Of a stretch of DNA of 64,000 bases, positions 16,430 to 25,453 are shown piece after piece. A program made the translations under genes and the position numbers. The notes beneath the pieces are model-generated. The model was not told where the DNA came from and searched no databases. It saw only the letters and a list, made by a program, of their open reading frames with translations. The stretch's first letter is position 1. Each line of letters opens with the position of its first letter. This stretch comes from Streptomyces sp. AC1-42W. GTDB lineage: Bacteria; Actinomycetota; Actinomycetes; Streptomycetales; Streptomycetaceae. The stretch spans positions 1,240,001 to 1,304,000 of the forward strand of contig NZ_QKWY01000002.1 of NCBI RefSeq assembly GCF_003248355.1, read 5' to 3'.

Positions 16430-18047
16430 AGTCCGGATCGTTACGGCAGACGGCCGCATCGATTCAAACGACGACACGTTTGGTGTGCAGCTCTCTCTGC
16501 TCGCCTACATGGCCGAGGTCGAGCACGCCTTGATTCTTGAGCGGACCATGGGTGGCCGGAGGCAGAAGATCGCGGCCGGTGGTTGGCCATTGGGTGAGCC
16601 GCCCTTCGGCTTGACGCTCGCCGAGGATGGCGAGCCCATCCTGAATCCGGTCGAGGTCAAACAGGTCGAGGCCTTCGCTGACTACGTCCTTGACTCTCCT
16701 GAGTCCGTGACGCGCGAGGAGGCGGCTCGCCACCTGAATTCGAAGGGCTACCTGAGCCGTCAGGGCAGGCCCTGGGAGGGCGGCAACCTCGTCCGCCGAA
16801 TCCGGGCCAGCCTGAAGGGCTACGTCGAGTTCAACTTCGACGGCGAGAACGAGGACGGTGAGGAGATCGCCACCACTTTCCGTATCGACGTGCCCAAGGC
16901 TCTGCCGGATGATCGCTCGGAAGCCGTGCTCGCCTGGCTGGAGCGCACATCCCGCCTGCGGAGCGCGGCAGTCTCCCAGTACATGCTGACCAACCGCCTG
17001 ATCTCCGTGTGCGGAGCCCACCGGACCGGCACGTTCGTGTCAGAGGGACGCTCGAAGAACACAGCCGGCCGCTACTACCGGTGCATGGCCGGCAAGCCAG
17101 GCGTCCCGCTCGACGAGCGGCACGAGGACTGCTGGGAGCTTCCGGCCGATGCCCTCGAAGGGGCCGTCTGGTCCGAGATCGAGGGCCTGCTGAACAGCAA
17201 GAGCAAGCTGCAAGAGCTGGTCGAGGGCCGGCTGGGAAGCATCCCTGACCGCGCAGCGTCCTACCGTCGTCGCATCGCAGAGCTCGACATGCAGATCGAG
17301 AGAATGCGCACGGCTCGTAAGAAGAAGATCGCCCTGCTCCTGGCCTGCGTGGACGACGCCGACCAAGAAGACGCCGTGCTCGTTGAGGAACTGCAAACGG
17401 AGCTGAAGGCGCAGGAGGCCGAGCTGGTGGTGGAGAGGGGGCGCGTGACCGAGTGGCTTGAGGAGGCGGAGGCCCGGGAGGAGGTGGCTTCCAGTCTGCT
17501 CACGGCCGTGTGGGACATCGGCACCGAGCGCGACTTCACCCTCACGCAGAAGCTGGACCTGCTGGACCTGCTCGACATCCGCGTGCACATCACCGACAAG
17601 GGAGTGCCTCGGCACAAGGGTCTAGCCGACCCGATCACCGAGTGGCACCGCGAGACCGGAACCTCGGTGCCCGCGGGGCTGACGGGCGAGATGTGGGATC
17701 GGGTCAAGGGCATCCTGTCGGGCACACGCCAGTGGACGGACGTACGCGGGGCCTTCGACGTGATGCTGGAGAAGCTGCGCACAGGGAAGCCGTGGAATGA
17801 GTACAGCGGGTCCGAGAGGATCGGCGGCCGGGGCTACGCGACGCTGTACAGGCGAGTACGTCATTGGCACAGCTCGGGAGAGTACCAGGCCGCCCTGGAG
17901 GCACTGCAGGGCTTCGAGGCCGTGCCTGTGCCGCCCTCCTACCAGCTCCCGCACATGCTGGTGACCAGCGCGGTTGACCCCGAGTTCACAGCTTCCGGGG
18001 TGCGGACGGAGAGGCCAATTATTGCGTCGATCCAGGTGAACGCGTAG
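16430..18047 (+). pseudogene. Large serine integrase, 3' part
   Basis: Continues the integrase after the IS: VRIVTADGRIDSNDDTFGVQL, then the recombinase domain (EREAARHLNSKGY-like segment REEAARHLNSKGYLSRQGRPW), a zinc-ribbon region (ISVCGAHRTGTF, YYRCMAG, HEDCWEL), and a long coiled coil (RIAELDMQIERMRTARKKK and VLVEELQTELKAQEAELVVE). These parts bind att half-sites and control direction. About the last 25 codons (ASGVRTERPIIASIQVNA) are not integrase: they are the complement of a permease gene fragment, so the true end was replaced by host DNA at or near the attachment site. Confidence 0.9.
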
Positions 18048-18075
18048 CCGAGCAGGAGGAGCGGTCCCAGGACAC
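17985..18075 (-). pseudogene. Antisense ABC permease fragment at right junction
   Basis: The minus strand reads RVLGPLLLLGYAFTWIDAIIGLSVRTPEAVNSG, which matches LLLLLGYAFTWIGALIGLSVRTPEAATSGG of the complete permease (residues ~153-180). It is about 85-90 bases, directly before the greA terminator, and overlaps the integrase 3' end on the other strand. Orientation is opposite to the stub at 4547, so a plain insertion into the permease does not explain it; an inversion or partial deletion is also needed. Confidence 0.8.
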
Positions 18076-18078
18076 GGA

Positions 18079-18111
18079 GGAGCTCCGGCCGCGCGGTGCG
18101 GTCGGAGCTCC
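18079..18111. terminator. greA terminator hairpin
   Basis: Arms GGAGCTCCGGCCGC and GCGGTCGGAGCTCC (one mismatch) with a 5-base loop. It lies 21 bases after the greA stop and marks the first native core sequence right of the element. Confidence 0.85.
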
Positions 18112-18131
18112 TTGCTGTCCGGTGCGGGCGG

Positions 18132-18629
18132 TCAGCCGGTGTACGGCTTCGCCGACAGGATCTTCACCGTGGCGGTCTTGCCGTTCGGCAGCTCGTACTC
18201 GGCGCTCTCGCCCATCTTCTTGCCGTTCACGCCCATGCCGAGCGGCGACTGCGGCGAGTAGGTCTCGATGTCGCCGCTGGCGTACTCGCGCGAGGCCAGG
18301 AGGAAGGTCGTCGTGTCGTCCTCATCGCCGTCGAAGGCGATCGTCACGACCATGCCGGGCTCGACCACGCCGTCGTCGGCCGGCGCCTCGCCGACCTTCG
18401 CGTGCTCCAGGAGCTGGGTCAGCTGGCGCACCCGGAGCTCCATCTTGCCCTGCTCCTCCTTGGCCGCGTGGTACCCGCCGTTCTCGCGCAGGTCCCCCTC
18501 CTCACGGGCCGCCGCGATCTTGACGGCGATCTCCGTGCGCGCGGGACCAGACAGGTACTCCAGCTCGGCCTTGAGCTGGTTGTACGCCTCCTGCGTGAGC
18601 CAGGTGACGTTTTCGCTGGTCTGAGTCAC
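18132..18629 (-). CDS. greA: Transcript cleavage factor GreA
   Basis: 165 residues from GTG 18629 with GAGGAG upstream. GreA enters the RNA polymerase secondary channel and stimulates cleavage of backtracked RNA. The N-terminal coiled-coil finger has the acidic tip in REEGDLRENGGYHAAKEEQG (residues ~43-62), where D and E coordinate the second Mg; the C-terminal FKBP-like domain ends SPLGMGVNGKKMGESAEYEL and the usual ATVKIL. Length matches Streptomyces GreA. It is the first core gene right of the integrated element and reads toward it. Confidence 0.96.
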   Translation of the reverse strand: MTQTSENVTWLTQEAYNQLKAELEYLSGPARTEIAVKIAAAREEGDLRENGGYHAAKEEQGKMELRVRQLTQLLEHAKVGEAPADDGVVEPGMVVTIAFDGDEDDTTTFLLASREYASGDIETYSPQSPLGMGVNGKKMGESAEYELPNGKTATVKILSAKPYTG

Positions 18630-18812
18630 AGGGTGCTCCTCGTCGGTACTGGGAATACAAAGCAACGCCCTACCCGCAAGCATGCGCGCTCACGGGTGGG
18701 CGAAACCACGAGCCTAACAATTCACCGGGAAAAGGGGGAGAAGGTTAAAGTCGCGACCGAAGAAAACGCAGGTCAGAGCCTGTCAACTGAGGTTACGACG
18801 GGCGCGCTGCGG

Positions 18813-19229
18813 TCAACGCGACGCTCCGCCGTCCTCCGAGCAGCCCAGCAGCTCGACCGCGGTCGCCCGGGACGTCGTGCGCAGGGTCAGGATCTCGTCG
18901 ACGCGGGAGGAGTCCCCGTCGAAGCGGAAGTCCTTGCGGGCCACGTCCGCACCGTCCTCGCGCTGCGCGCGCAGCGAGCAGTAGCCCTTGGCGCCGACGT
19001 CCTTGCGGACCTCCAGATGGATCTCGACCTTCTCGTCCGAGACCACCTTGAACTTGATCACCTCGGCGCTCAGGCCCTTGCCGGCCACATAGCCGTAGCC
19101 GATCCAGCCGATCACGCCCAGCAGCACGGCGCCCAGCACCGCACCGATGACCTTGAGCCTGCGGTCCGCGCGCTGGTCCGCGGAGCGGCCGTAGCGGTTC
19201 TCGGGAAGCGCCTCGCGCACCGCCGTCAT
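18813..19229 (-). CDS. DUF4307 membrane protein
   Basis: 138 residues from ATG 19229 with GGGAGGAA upstream. A short basic N-terminus (RYGRSADQRADRR) is followed by one membrane helix (VIGAVLGAVLLGVIGWIGYGYV, ~27-48) and an extracytoplasmic beta-rich domain with two cysteines (GYCSLRAQ and LLGCSED). It matches the DUF4307 proteins that sit between greA and mca in Streptomyces and mycobacteria. Function unknown. It is divergent from mca, with 97 bases between the starts. Confidence 0.85.
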   Translation of the reverse strand: MTAVREALPENRYGRSADQRADRRLKVIGAVLGAVLLGVIGWIGYGYVAGKGLSAEVIKFKVVSDEKVEIHLEVRKDVGAKGYCSLRAQREDGADVARKDFRFDGDSSRVDEILTLRTTSRATAVELLGCSEDGGASR

Positions 19230-19326
19230 GATCGTTCCTCCCGTGCCGGGGATCGAGGAATTTTCCATCCCCCGGTTCGGTCACTATAGAAGTCGCACAA
19301 CGCGACCAATCACTGAGGATCGAGTC

Positions 19327-20208
19327 TTGACTGAGCAGCTTCGACTGATGGCCGTACACGCTCACCCCGACGACGAGTCGAGCAAGGGCGCGGCCACCAT
19401 GGCCAAGTATGTGTCCGAGGGGGTGGACGTGCTGGTCGTGACCTGCACGGGCGGCGAGCGCGGCTCCATCCTCAACCCGAAACTCCAGGGCGACGCCTAC
19501 ATCGAGGAGAACATCCACGAGGTGCGCCGCAAGGAGATGGACGAGGCCCGCGAGATCCTGGGCGTCGAGCAGGAGTGGCTCGGCTTCGTCGACTCCGGCC
19601 TGCCCGAGGGCGACCCGCTGCCGCCGCTGCCCGAGGGGTGCTTCGCCCTGGAGGACGAGACCGTCGCGGCCGGCCGCCTCGTCGCCAGGATCCGCGCCTT
19701 CCGGCCGCAGGTCATCACCACGTACGACGAGAACGGGGGCTACCCGCACCCCGACCACATCATGACCCACACCATCTCGATGATCGCCTTCGAGGGCGCG
19801 GCGGACACCGAGAAGTTCCCCGAGGCGGAGTTCGGCCCCGCCTGGACGCCGCAGAAGCTCTACTACAACCAGGGCTTCAACCGGCCGCGCACGGTCGCGC
19901 TGCACGAGGCGCTGCTCGCCCGCGGCATGGAGTCCCCCTACGGGGAGTGGCTGGAGCGCTGGAAGGAGTTCGGCCGCGCCGAGCGCACCCTGACCACGCA
20001 CATCCCGTGCGCGGAGTTCTTCGAGATCCGCGACAAGGCGCTGATCGCGCACGCCACGCAGATCGACCCGGACGGCGGCTGGTTCCGCGTCCCGATGGAC
20101 ATCCAGCGGGAGGTCTGGCCCACCGAGGAGTACGAGCTGGCGAAGTCTCTGGTCGATACCTCCCTCCCCGAGAGCGACCTCTTCGCGGGCATCCGCGACA
20201 ATGCCTGA
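19327..20208 (+). CDS. mca: Mycothiol S-conjugate amidase Mca
   Basis: 293 residues with TTG 19327 as start; the next ATG is seven codons in. Mca cleaves mycothiol conjugates of drugs and electrophiles into a mercapturic acid for export and a reusable glucosaminyl-inositol part. It is a cytosolic zinc enzyme of the LmbE/MshB fold: the AHPDDE motif (His13, Asp16) at the start and HPDH (~141-144) supply zinc and catalytic residues; LTTHIPCAEFFEIRDKALIAHATQ is typical of Mca rather than MshB. The end overlaps the next gene by 8 bases. Confidence 0.94.
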   Translation: MTEQLRLMAVHAHPDDESSKGAATMAKYVSEGVDVLVVTCTGGERGSILNPKLQGDAYIEENIHEVRRKEMDEAREILGVEQEWLGFVDSGLPEGDPLPPLPEGCFALEDETVAAGRLVARIRAFRPQVITTYDENGGYPHPDHIMTHTISMIAFEGAADTEKFPEAEFGPAWTPQKLYYNQGFNRPRTVALHEALLARGMESPYGEWLERWKEFGRAERTLTTHIPCAEFFEIRDKALIAHATQIDPDGGWFRVPMDIQREVWPTEEYELAKSLVDTSLPESDLFAGIRDNA

Positions 20209-20440
20209 TATGTACGCGACTCAGGCACTGACGAACCTCGTCCCGCTCGCCGAGGAACTCGACAAGAACAAGGTGACCCCCGGGGTCCTCGGCTTCATCG
20301 TCTTCGCGGTCCTCGCCGTGGGCGTGTGGCTGCTCATGAAGTCGATGAACCGGCACATGGGGCGGGTCGACTTCGAGGAGGCGCCGCAGGAGCCGGCGCC
20401 GGCCGAGCCGGCCGCGCCGGTGTCCGCGAAGCAGAAGTAG
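20201..20440 (+). CDS. Small membrane protein downstream of mca
   Basis: 79 residues if the ATG at 20201 is used; the ATG at 20210 is equally plausible. One membrane helix (VLGFIVFAVLAVGVWLLMKSM, ~29-49) and a short Pro/Ala/Glu-rich cytosolic tail. Overlap with mca implies one transcript; small helices like this follow mca in other Streptomyces. Function unknown. Confidence 0.8.
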   Translation: MPDMYATQALTNLVPLAEELDKNKVTPGVLGFIVFAVLAVGVWLLMKSMNRHMGRVDFEEAPQEPAPAEPAAPVSAKQK

Positions 20441-20525
20441 GCGCGACCACGCGGACGCGGGGCGCTTCGGCCGGGCGGGGCGCTTCGGCCGCGCCCCGCC
20501 CGCAGGCCCGTCCCGGCACCGGGCC

Positions 20526-23500
20526 TCAGAGCGTGACGCCCATGATCTCCCGCGTCCGGCGGGACGGCAGCAGCCCCAGCGTCCACGCCTGCCAGTCCGC
20601 CTCCAGGTCCACCCCGCGCTCCAGGACCACCCCGTAGGCGTCCGCGCAGTCGTTCACCTTGGGGTCCCTGGCCGGATGCGCCGCCGCCCGCAGCTCCGCC
20701 AGCTCCTGCCGCGCCACCACCGTGCCCACCTCGACCCCGCCGGGCGAGGCGTACGGCAGCAATGTGCAGCGCAGGAAGCGCGCCCAGTCCGCGCCCCGCG
20801 CGTCCCCGTACGACTCGAACAGCCCGGCCGCCTCGCCGCACAGCTCCAGGGCCTGCCGCGCCCGCTGGTTGCCCGCGTCGATCAGCGCGAGGTCCAGGCA
20901 GGTCCACGCCTCGCCATGGGCGACCCCGATCCGCCGGAAGTTCGCCCGCGCGTCCACCAGCAGCTGCCGGGCGAACCCGGAATTGCGCAGGTTGCCCGTC
21001 TGCGCGGCCCGCTGGTCGCGGCTGACGCGCCCCGAGTGCTGCCGGGCGCACGCCAGCCCGTAGACGTCCCGCATCCGGGAGAACATCGTCCGGGCCCGCT
21101 CCAGTTGCCGGACCGCGTCCACGGTGTCCCCGGACTCCTCCAGCGCCTGCCCCAGGTAGTAGAGCGTCCACGCCTCGCCGCGCGCGTCCTCGTTGTCGCG
21201 GTGGCGGGCCAGCGCCCCGGTCAGCCGCTCCACCGCCGGGCCCGCCTCGCCCGCCAGCAGCAGGGCCCGCGCCAGCTGGGTCGTCGCCCACGCCGTGCCG
21301 CGCTCGTCGTGCGTGCGCCCGTACAGGTCGAGGGCGGTGCCCAGGGCGGCCCCGGCCCGCTCCCGGTCGTCCAGCCGCAGCCACACCTGGCCCAGCTGGA
21401 ACCACGTCCACGCCTCCCCGTGCAGCGACTCGCCCTCGCGGTGCAGGACGAGCGCGGTGTCCAGCAGCGCCACCGCTTCGGCCAGGTTGCCCCGGTCCCG
21501 CTCCACGGCCGCCAGCGCGTGCGCCGACCAGGCCCGGTCCGCGTCCTGCCCGGCCGCCGACTGGAGCCCCATCGCCTCGCGCAGCCGGGCCGCCGCCTCC
21601 GTGAGGTCGCCCTGGTGGTGCAGGGTGATCCCCAGCGAGCACAGCGCCAGCGCCGTACCCGAGTCGTTGTGCGCCTCCCGGTACAGCCCCACGACGGACG
21701 ACAGCGTGGTGCGGGCCTTGTCCAGCTCGCCGAGCTGCCGGGCCGCGATCCCCGTACGCCACCGCACCGACCGCTCCAGCAGCCCCTGGTCGACCGCCTG
21801 CGTCAGCTCGCTGATCTCGCCCAGCCGGTACAGGTCGCCGCGCAGCAGGCAGTAGTCGCACAGCGCGCCCAGCAGCGCCAGCACCGCGCCCTGGTCCACG
21901 CCCTCGGCATGGCGCAGCGCGGAGGTGATGAAGCTCGACTCCTCGTCCAGCCAGCGCAGGGCCGCGTCCAGGGAGCCGAAGCCGTGCGAGCCGAACTGCC
22001 CGGCGCGGGTGGACATCTTCCCGTCCACCATCCGGATCACCGCACCGGCCAGATCCGCGTAGTTCGCGATCAGCCGCTCCTGCGCCGCCGCCCGCTCCGC
22101 CGGGTCCTCCTCGTCGCGCAGCCGGGCCAGCGCGAAGCCGCGTACCAGGTCGTGCAGCCGGTAGCGGGAGCCGCGCACATGATCGACGAGCCCCGCCCCG
22201 GCCAGAGCCGTCAGCAGCCGACCCGCCTCCTGCTCGTCGGTGGCCAGCAGCGCGGCGGCCGCCGCCGCGCCCAGGCTCGCCCGCCCGGCCAGCGCCAGCC
22301 GCCGCAGCAGCCGCCCGGCCTGCTCGGACTGGTCGGTGTAGCGCAGCCACAGAGCCCGCTCCACCGGTTCCACCGGCCCGTACGCGGCGAGATCGGCGGC
22401 CAGCGTGCCCGCCGTACGCGCCCCCAGCGAGGAACCGGCGATCCGCAGCGCCAGCGGCAGGCCGCCGCACAGCTCCGTGATCGCCTCGCTCGCCGGCCGG
22501 TCGTACGGGCCCGGCTCCGCCTCCTGCGACACCGCGCGCAGCAGCTCCTCCGCACCGGCCGGATCGAGCGCCCCCACCTCCAGCCGGTGCACCCGGGCCG
22601 GCAGCGAGCCGGGCAGGTCGAGCGGTTCGCGGGCGGTGACCAGGACCAGGCTGTCGGAGCGCTCCGGGACCAGGGCCGCGACCTGCTCCGCGTCCCGCGC
22701 GTCGTCCAGGACCACGGTCACCGGGGTGCCGGTCAGATGCCGGTGGTACAGCTCGCCGAGCCGGCGCAGCTGCTGCTCGTCGGACGCGCTGTCCCGGAAC
22801 AGCAGCTGCTCGCGCGGGGCGCCCAGCCGGTTCAGCAGATGCAGCAGCGCGTCCCGCGTCGACAGCGGCGTCCCGCCCTCGGTGCCGCCGCGCAGATCCA
22901 CCACGCACGCGCCCCGGAACTGGTCCTTCAGCTAGTGCGCCGCCCGCACGGCCAGCGTGGTGCGCCCGGAGCCCGGCGGGCCGTGCAGCACGACCACGGT
23001 CGGCTTCGTCTCCGTGGCCGCGCGGGCCGCCTGCACCCACTGGCCGATCCGGGCCAGCTCGGCCCGCCGCCCCGCGAACAGGCCCTCCGCCGCCGGCAGG
23101 TGCCCGAACGACTGGTCGAGCAGCGCGCGCGTCCGGGCGGCGGCGCTGCGGTCGCCCCCGCGCAGATACGCGGTACGGGCCTTGGCGGCCTTCTTCGCCG
23201 GGGCACGCGTGGCGGCGGCGAGCATTCGCCGCCGGTCCAGGAACGGCCGTATGCCCCGCACGTCCAGAGCCGTCAGCCACTGCAGCCGCAACTGCTCGGG
23301 CCGGCCGGGCGCGTCCTCGGCGGGCCGGGCGGACGGGCGCTGCCGGGTGGAGGCCCTGGCGGCGGTCGTGGTGGCGCCCGCCACGGCGACGACCGCCCCC
23401 GCGCCGAGCGCGAGCCCGGACTCCGTGCCGAGCGCCACATCGGCGCCGAAGGCCGCGACGGCGGCGACCCCGGTGACCAGTAACGGCGTCACCAGGCTCT

Positions 23501-23717
23501 CCCGGCGCAGCCGTCGGCCCTCCGCCGAGGCATCGAGCGCGCTCACGTACGCGGTGTACTCCGCCTCCGCCGCGGCCGCGATCGAGTCGAAGGCGGCGCG
23601 CGCCCGGTTCAGCAGCAGCGCCTCGTCCGTACGGCGGCCGGTGCGCCGCGCCTCCTCCTCCACGGCCCGTGCCAGCAGCCGTTCGGCATCCGCCCGGTGA
23701 GTGTCCCGTATCCGCAT
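20526..23717 (-). pseudogene. NB-ARC/TPR signalling ATPase with in-frame amber codon
   Basis: About 1,063 codons from ATG 23717 to 20526, all in one frame except a TAG at 22932-22934. N-terminal helices (residues ~1-75), two membrane segments (~78-120), then an NB-ARC-type ATPase: Walker A VVLHGPPGSGRTTLAVRA just before the TAG; after it VVDLRG, Walker B-like TVVLDDARD and CGGLPLALRIAG; then a winged helix and many TPR units (for example AWSAHALAAVERDRGNLAEA). The amber codon reads AAH-stop-LKDQFRGAC and most simply arose as CAG to TAG. The product as read would be a 261-residue stub, with a possible internal restart at 22904. Confidence 0.85.
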
Positions 23718-23866
23718 CCGCGTTCCCCTCCGGCTCCGGTGCCACGGCCCCGGCCCGCGTTCCCCGGTCCGCCGCGAGGTACCAGTGTCCTTCGTACGGC
23801 GTCCCGGCGCGAGGGAACGGGCGCGGCCCACCGGCGCGAACGCCGGTGGGCCGCAGGGGTGTTGGG

Positions 23867-24340
23867 TCAGTGCATCCAGCGGGAGCAGTCGTTGACCCAC
23901 TTGTGCGACCGGATGTTGTTGTTCATGGTGTAGCCGTTGCTGAACGTGTTCCGGGACAGGTCGTCCACGAAGAACTCGCCCGGTGCCAGGCAGTTGTAGC
24001 CGCCCTCGTAGTTCTGCAGCCAGAAGAACTTCACGACGTCGAGGTCGCCGGTGTAGCCGGCGTTCATCACGGAGGACGCCTTGTCGCTGTCGTTCTCGAA
24101 GCCGCCGCCCGCCGTGTCCCAGTTGGCGTCGTTGCCGGCGGCGCTGCCCAGCTTGTTGTAGCAGTAGGTGGAGTCGTAGGCGTACATGTTGCCGTTGCGG
24201 CCCGGCCAGATGTCGTTGCAGTGGTTGGAGGCCGCGGCCGACGCGGACGACTGCGCGGACGCCTGCGCGGCCGTGGCGGGGACGACGAGTCCGGCGGCGG
24301 CCAGACCGAGTGCGGCAATGGACATGCCCAGCTTTCGCAT
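23867..24340 (-). CDS. Secreted peptidase-inhibitor I36-like protein
   Basis: 157 residues from ATG 24340. A Sec signal peptide (MRKLGMSIAALGLAAAGLVV, cut near ATAAQA) and a mature domain with six cysteines. The end SRNTFSNGYTMNNNIRSHKWVNDC resembles the peptidase inhibitor I36 family of Streptomyces, a beta-gamma-crystallin-like fold, though it is a distant form. It shares the closing pattern SHxWxxxC with the outer domain of the kinase at 25454-26914. No partner protease gene is nearby. Role unknown; extracellular. Confidence 0.75.
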   Translation of the reverse strand: MRKLGMSIAALGLAAAGLVVPATAAQASAQSSASAAASNHCNDIWPGRNGNMYAYDSTYCYNKLGSAAGNDANWDTAGGGFENDSDKASSVMNAGYTGDLDVVKFFWLQNYEGGYNCLAPGEFFVDDLSRNTFSNGYTMNNNIRSHKWVNDCSRWMH

Positions 24341-24443
24341 GGTTCGCTCCTGTGTGTCTGCCTCGTCGGAGGCGTGCTGATCCACGGCCGGACGCCGTGG
24401 AGGTCTGTGGGTGGGGTGGGGGCGGGGCGGTGGGGCGGCTCGG

Positions 24444-25370
24444 TCAGGCGCGCGGGCCCGTGATGCGTTCCGCGCGGGCGTACGCCCGGCGCTCCAGCCG
24501 CCGGTGGGTGTCGATCAACTCGCGGTAACGGGCGGGCAGCCGGTCGCGGTAGTACGCCTCGCGCTCCCGCGCCACGGTCGCCAGCGCGCTGCTGCGGGCG
24601 CACCGCGCCTCCGCCACCGCGACGCGCTTCTCCGCCGCGAACGCCTCGCCCTCCGGCAGTTCCGCGGCCTGCCGTGCCACGGCCTCGCGCGCGGCGGGCG
24701 GATCGGCGTACGGGTGCCCGGCCCGGTCCATGCAGCGCGCCCAGTCCCTGAGCGCGGCGGTGAACTCGGGGTCGCGGGTGATCCGGGGCACGTAAAGGCC
24801 CTGGAGATTGCTGACGGCCTTGTCGGCGCGGAACCAGGCGGCCGGGTCCCCGTACAGCTTCTTCTCGGCCTCCGCCGAGCAGCCGCCGATCCGCTTGCTG
24901 ATCTTCCCGGTGCCCTGCGGCGTGGGGATCTCGGCCGTCAGGACCGGGGTGTCGGGGCCGCCGCCCAGCGCCTCGTCGTAGGCGGCGCGGCGCCGCTGCG
25001 AGAGCTTCGCCCGGTACGTGCCATTCGGGTTGGCGCGCCGCGCCCGGTCGGCCTTCTCCTCGATGCGGCTGCCGTAGCCGTGCTCGGCGGCCCATGCGGT
25101 GTCGTCGTTGACGTACCCGGCGAGCCGGCTCTTCTCCAGGGTGAGCAGACTTCCCGGCCAGTACCGGAAGCCGTGCCGTCCCATGCAGCGCGCGGTGAGC
25201 GCCTGGAGGGCGTCGGAGATCCGCAGTTCCTCGGCGCGGGTGGCGTCCCGCTCCGGTCCGGCCGCCGGCGCCGTTCGCGCCGGGCCGGAGGAGCCGTTCC
25301 CCGCGCCCCCGGTCGCGGCGGCCGATACGGCCACCGCGACCACGCACGCGGCGATGAACCCCCGTTTCAT
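24444..25370 (-). CDS. Secreted protein of unknown function
   Basis: 308 residues from ATG 25370. Signal peptide (MKRGFIAACVVAVAVSAAAT), a Gly/Ser/Pro linker, then a helical charged domain with four or five cysteines at regular places (TARCMGRHGF, IGGCSAEAEKK, WARCMDRAGH, EARCARSS), which may form two disulfides. No enzyme motif seen. Similar CM-[GD]-R-x-G patterns occur in uncharacterised Streptomyces secreted proteins. It lies between the I36-like protein and the kinase on the same strand and may act with them. Confidence 0.65.
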   Translation of the reverse strand: MKRGFIAACVVAVAVSAAATGGAGNGSSGPARTAPAAGPERDATRAEELRISDALQALTARCMGRHGFRYWPGSLLTLEKSRLAGYVNDDTAWAAEHGYGSRIEEKADRARRANPNGTYRAKLSQRRRAAYDEALGGGPDTPVLTAEIPTPQGTGKISKRIGGCSAEAEKKLYGDPAAWFRADKAVSNLQGLYVPRITRDPEFTAALRDWARCMDRAGHPYADPPAAREAVARQAAELPEGEAFAAEKRVAVAEARCARSSALATVAREREAYYRDRLPARYRELIDTHRRLERRAYARAERITGPRA

Positions 25371-25453
25371 GCCACCACCCCCCGTTGCCGTGCCGCCCCC
25401 CGGCGGCACACCCCTACCTTCCCGCCGGGGCGGTGGCGGCGGTACCTCGTACG

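Larger units (their letters stand above)
4670..18000. mobile_element. Integrated element / prophage remnant, approximate limits
   Basis: Bounds are inferred. Left: loss of permease similarity near 4670. Right: integrase sequence gives way to an antisense permease fragment near 17,985-18,075. Contents: complete permease, SOS-type box, two IS4-type and one IS5-type insertion, XRE regulator, DUF397 and JmjC proteins, phage-type gene remnants and a large serine integrase. Many parts have lower GC3 than the flanking core genes. Dead phage genes and the split integrase suggest the element is stranded. The exact att sites were not identified. Confidence 0.75.

Noticed and set aside
4670-18000. tRNA gene as integration target
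   Set aside because: No tRNA-like sequence was found at either junction; the integrase is a serine type and permease fragments mark the ends.
22902-22934. Two separate genes in place of one NB-ARC gene
   Set aside because: The frame is unchanged across the TAG, the Walker A and Walker B parts fall on opposite sides, and no ribosome site precedes the 22904 restart.
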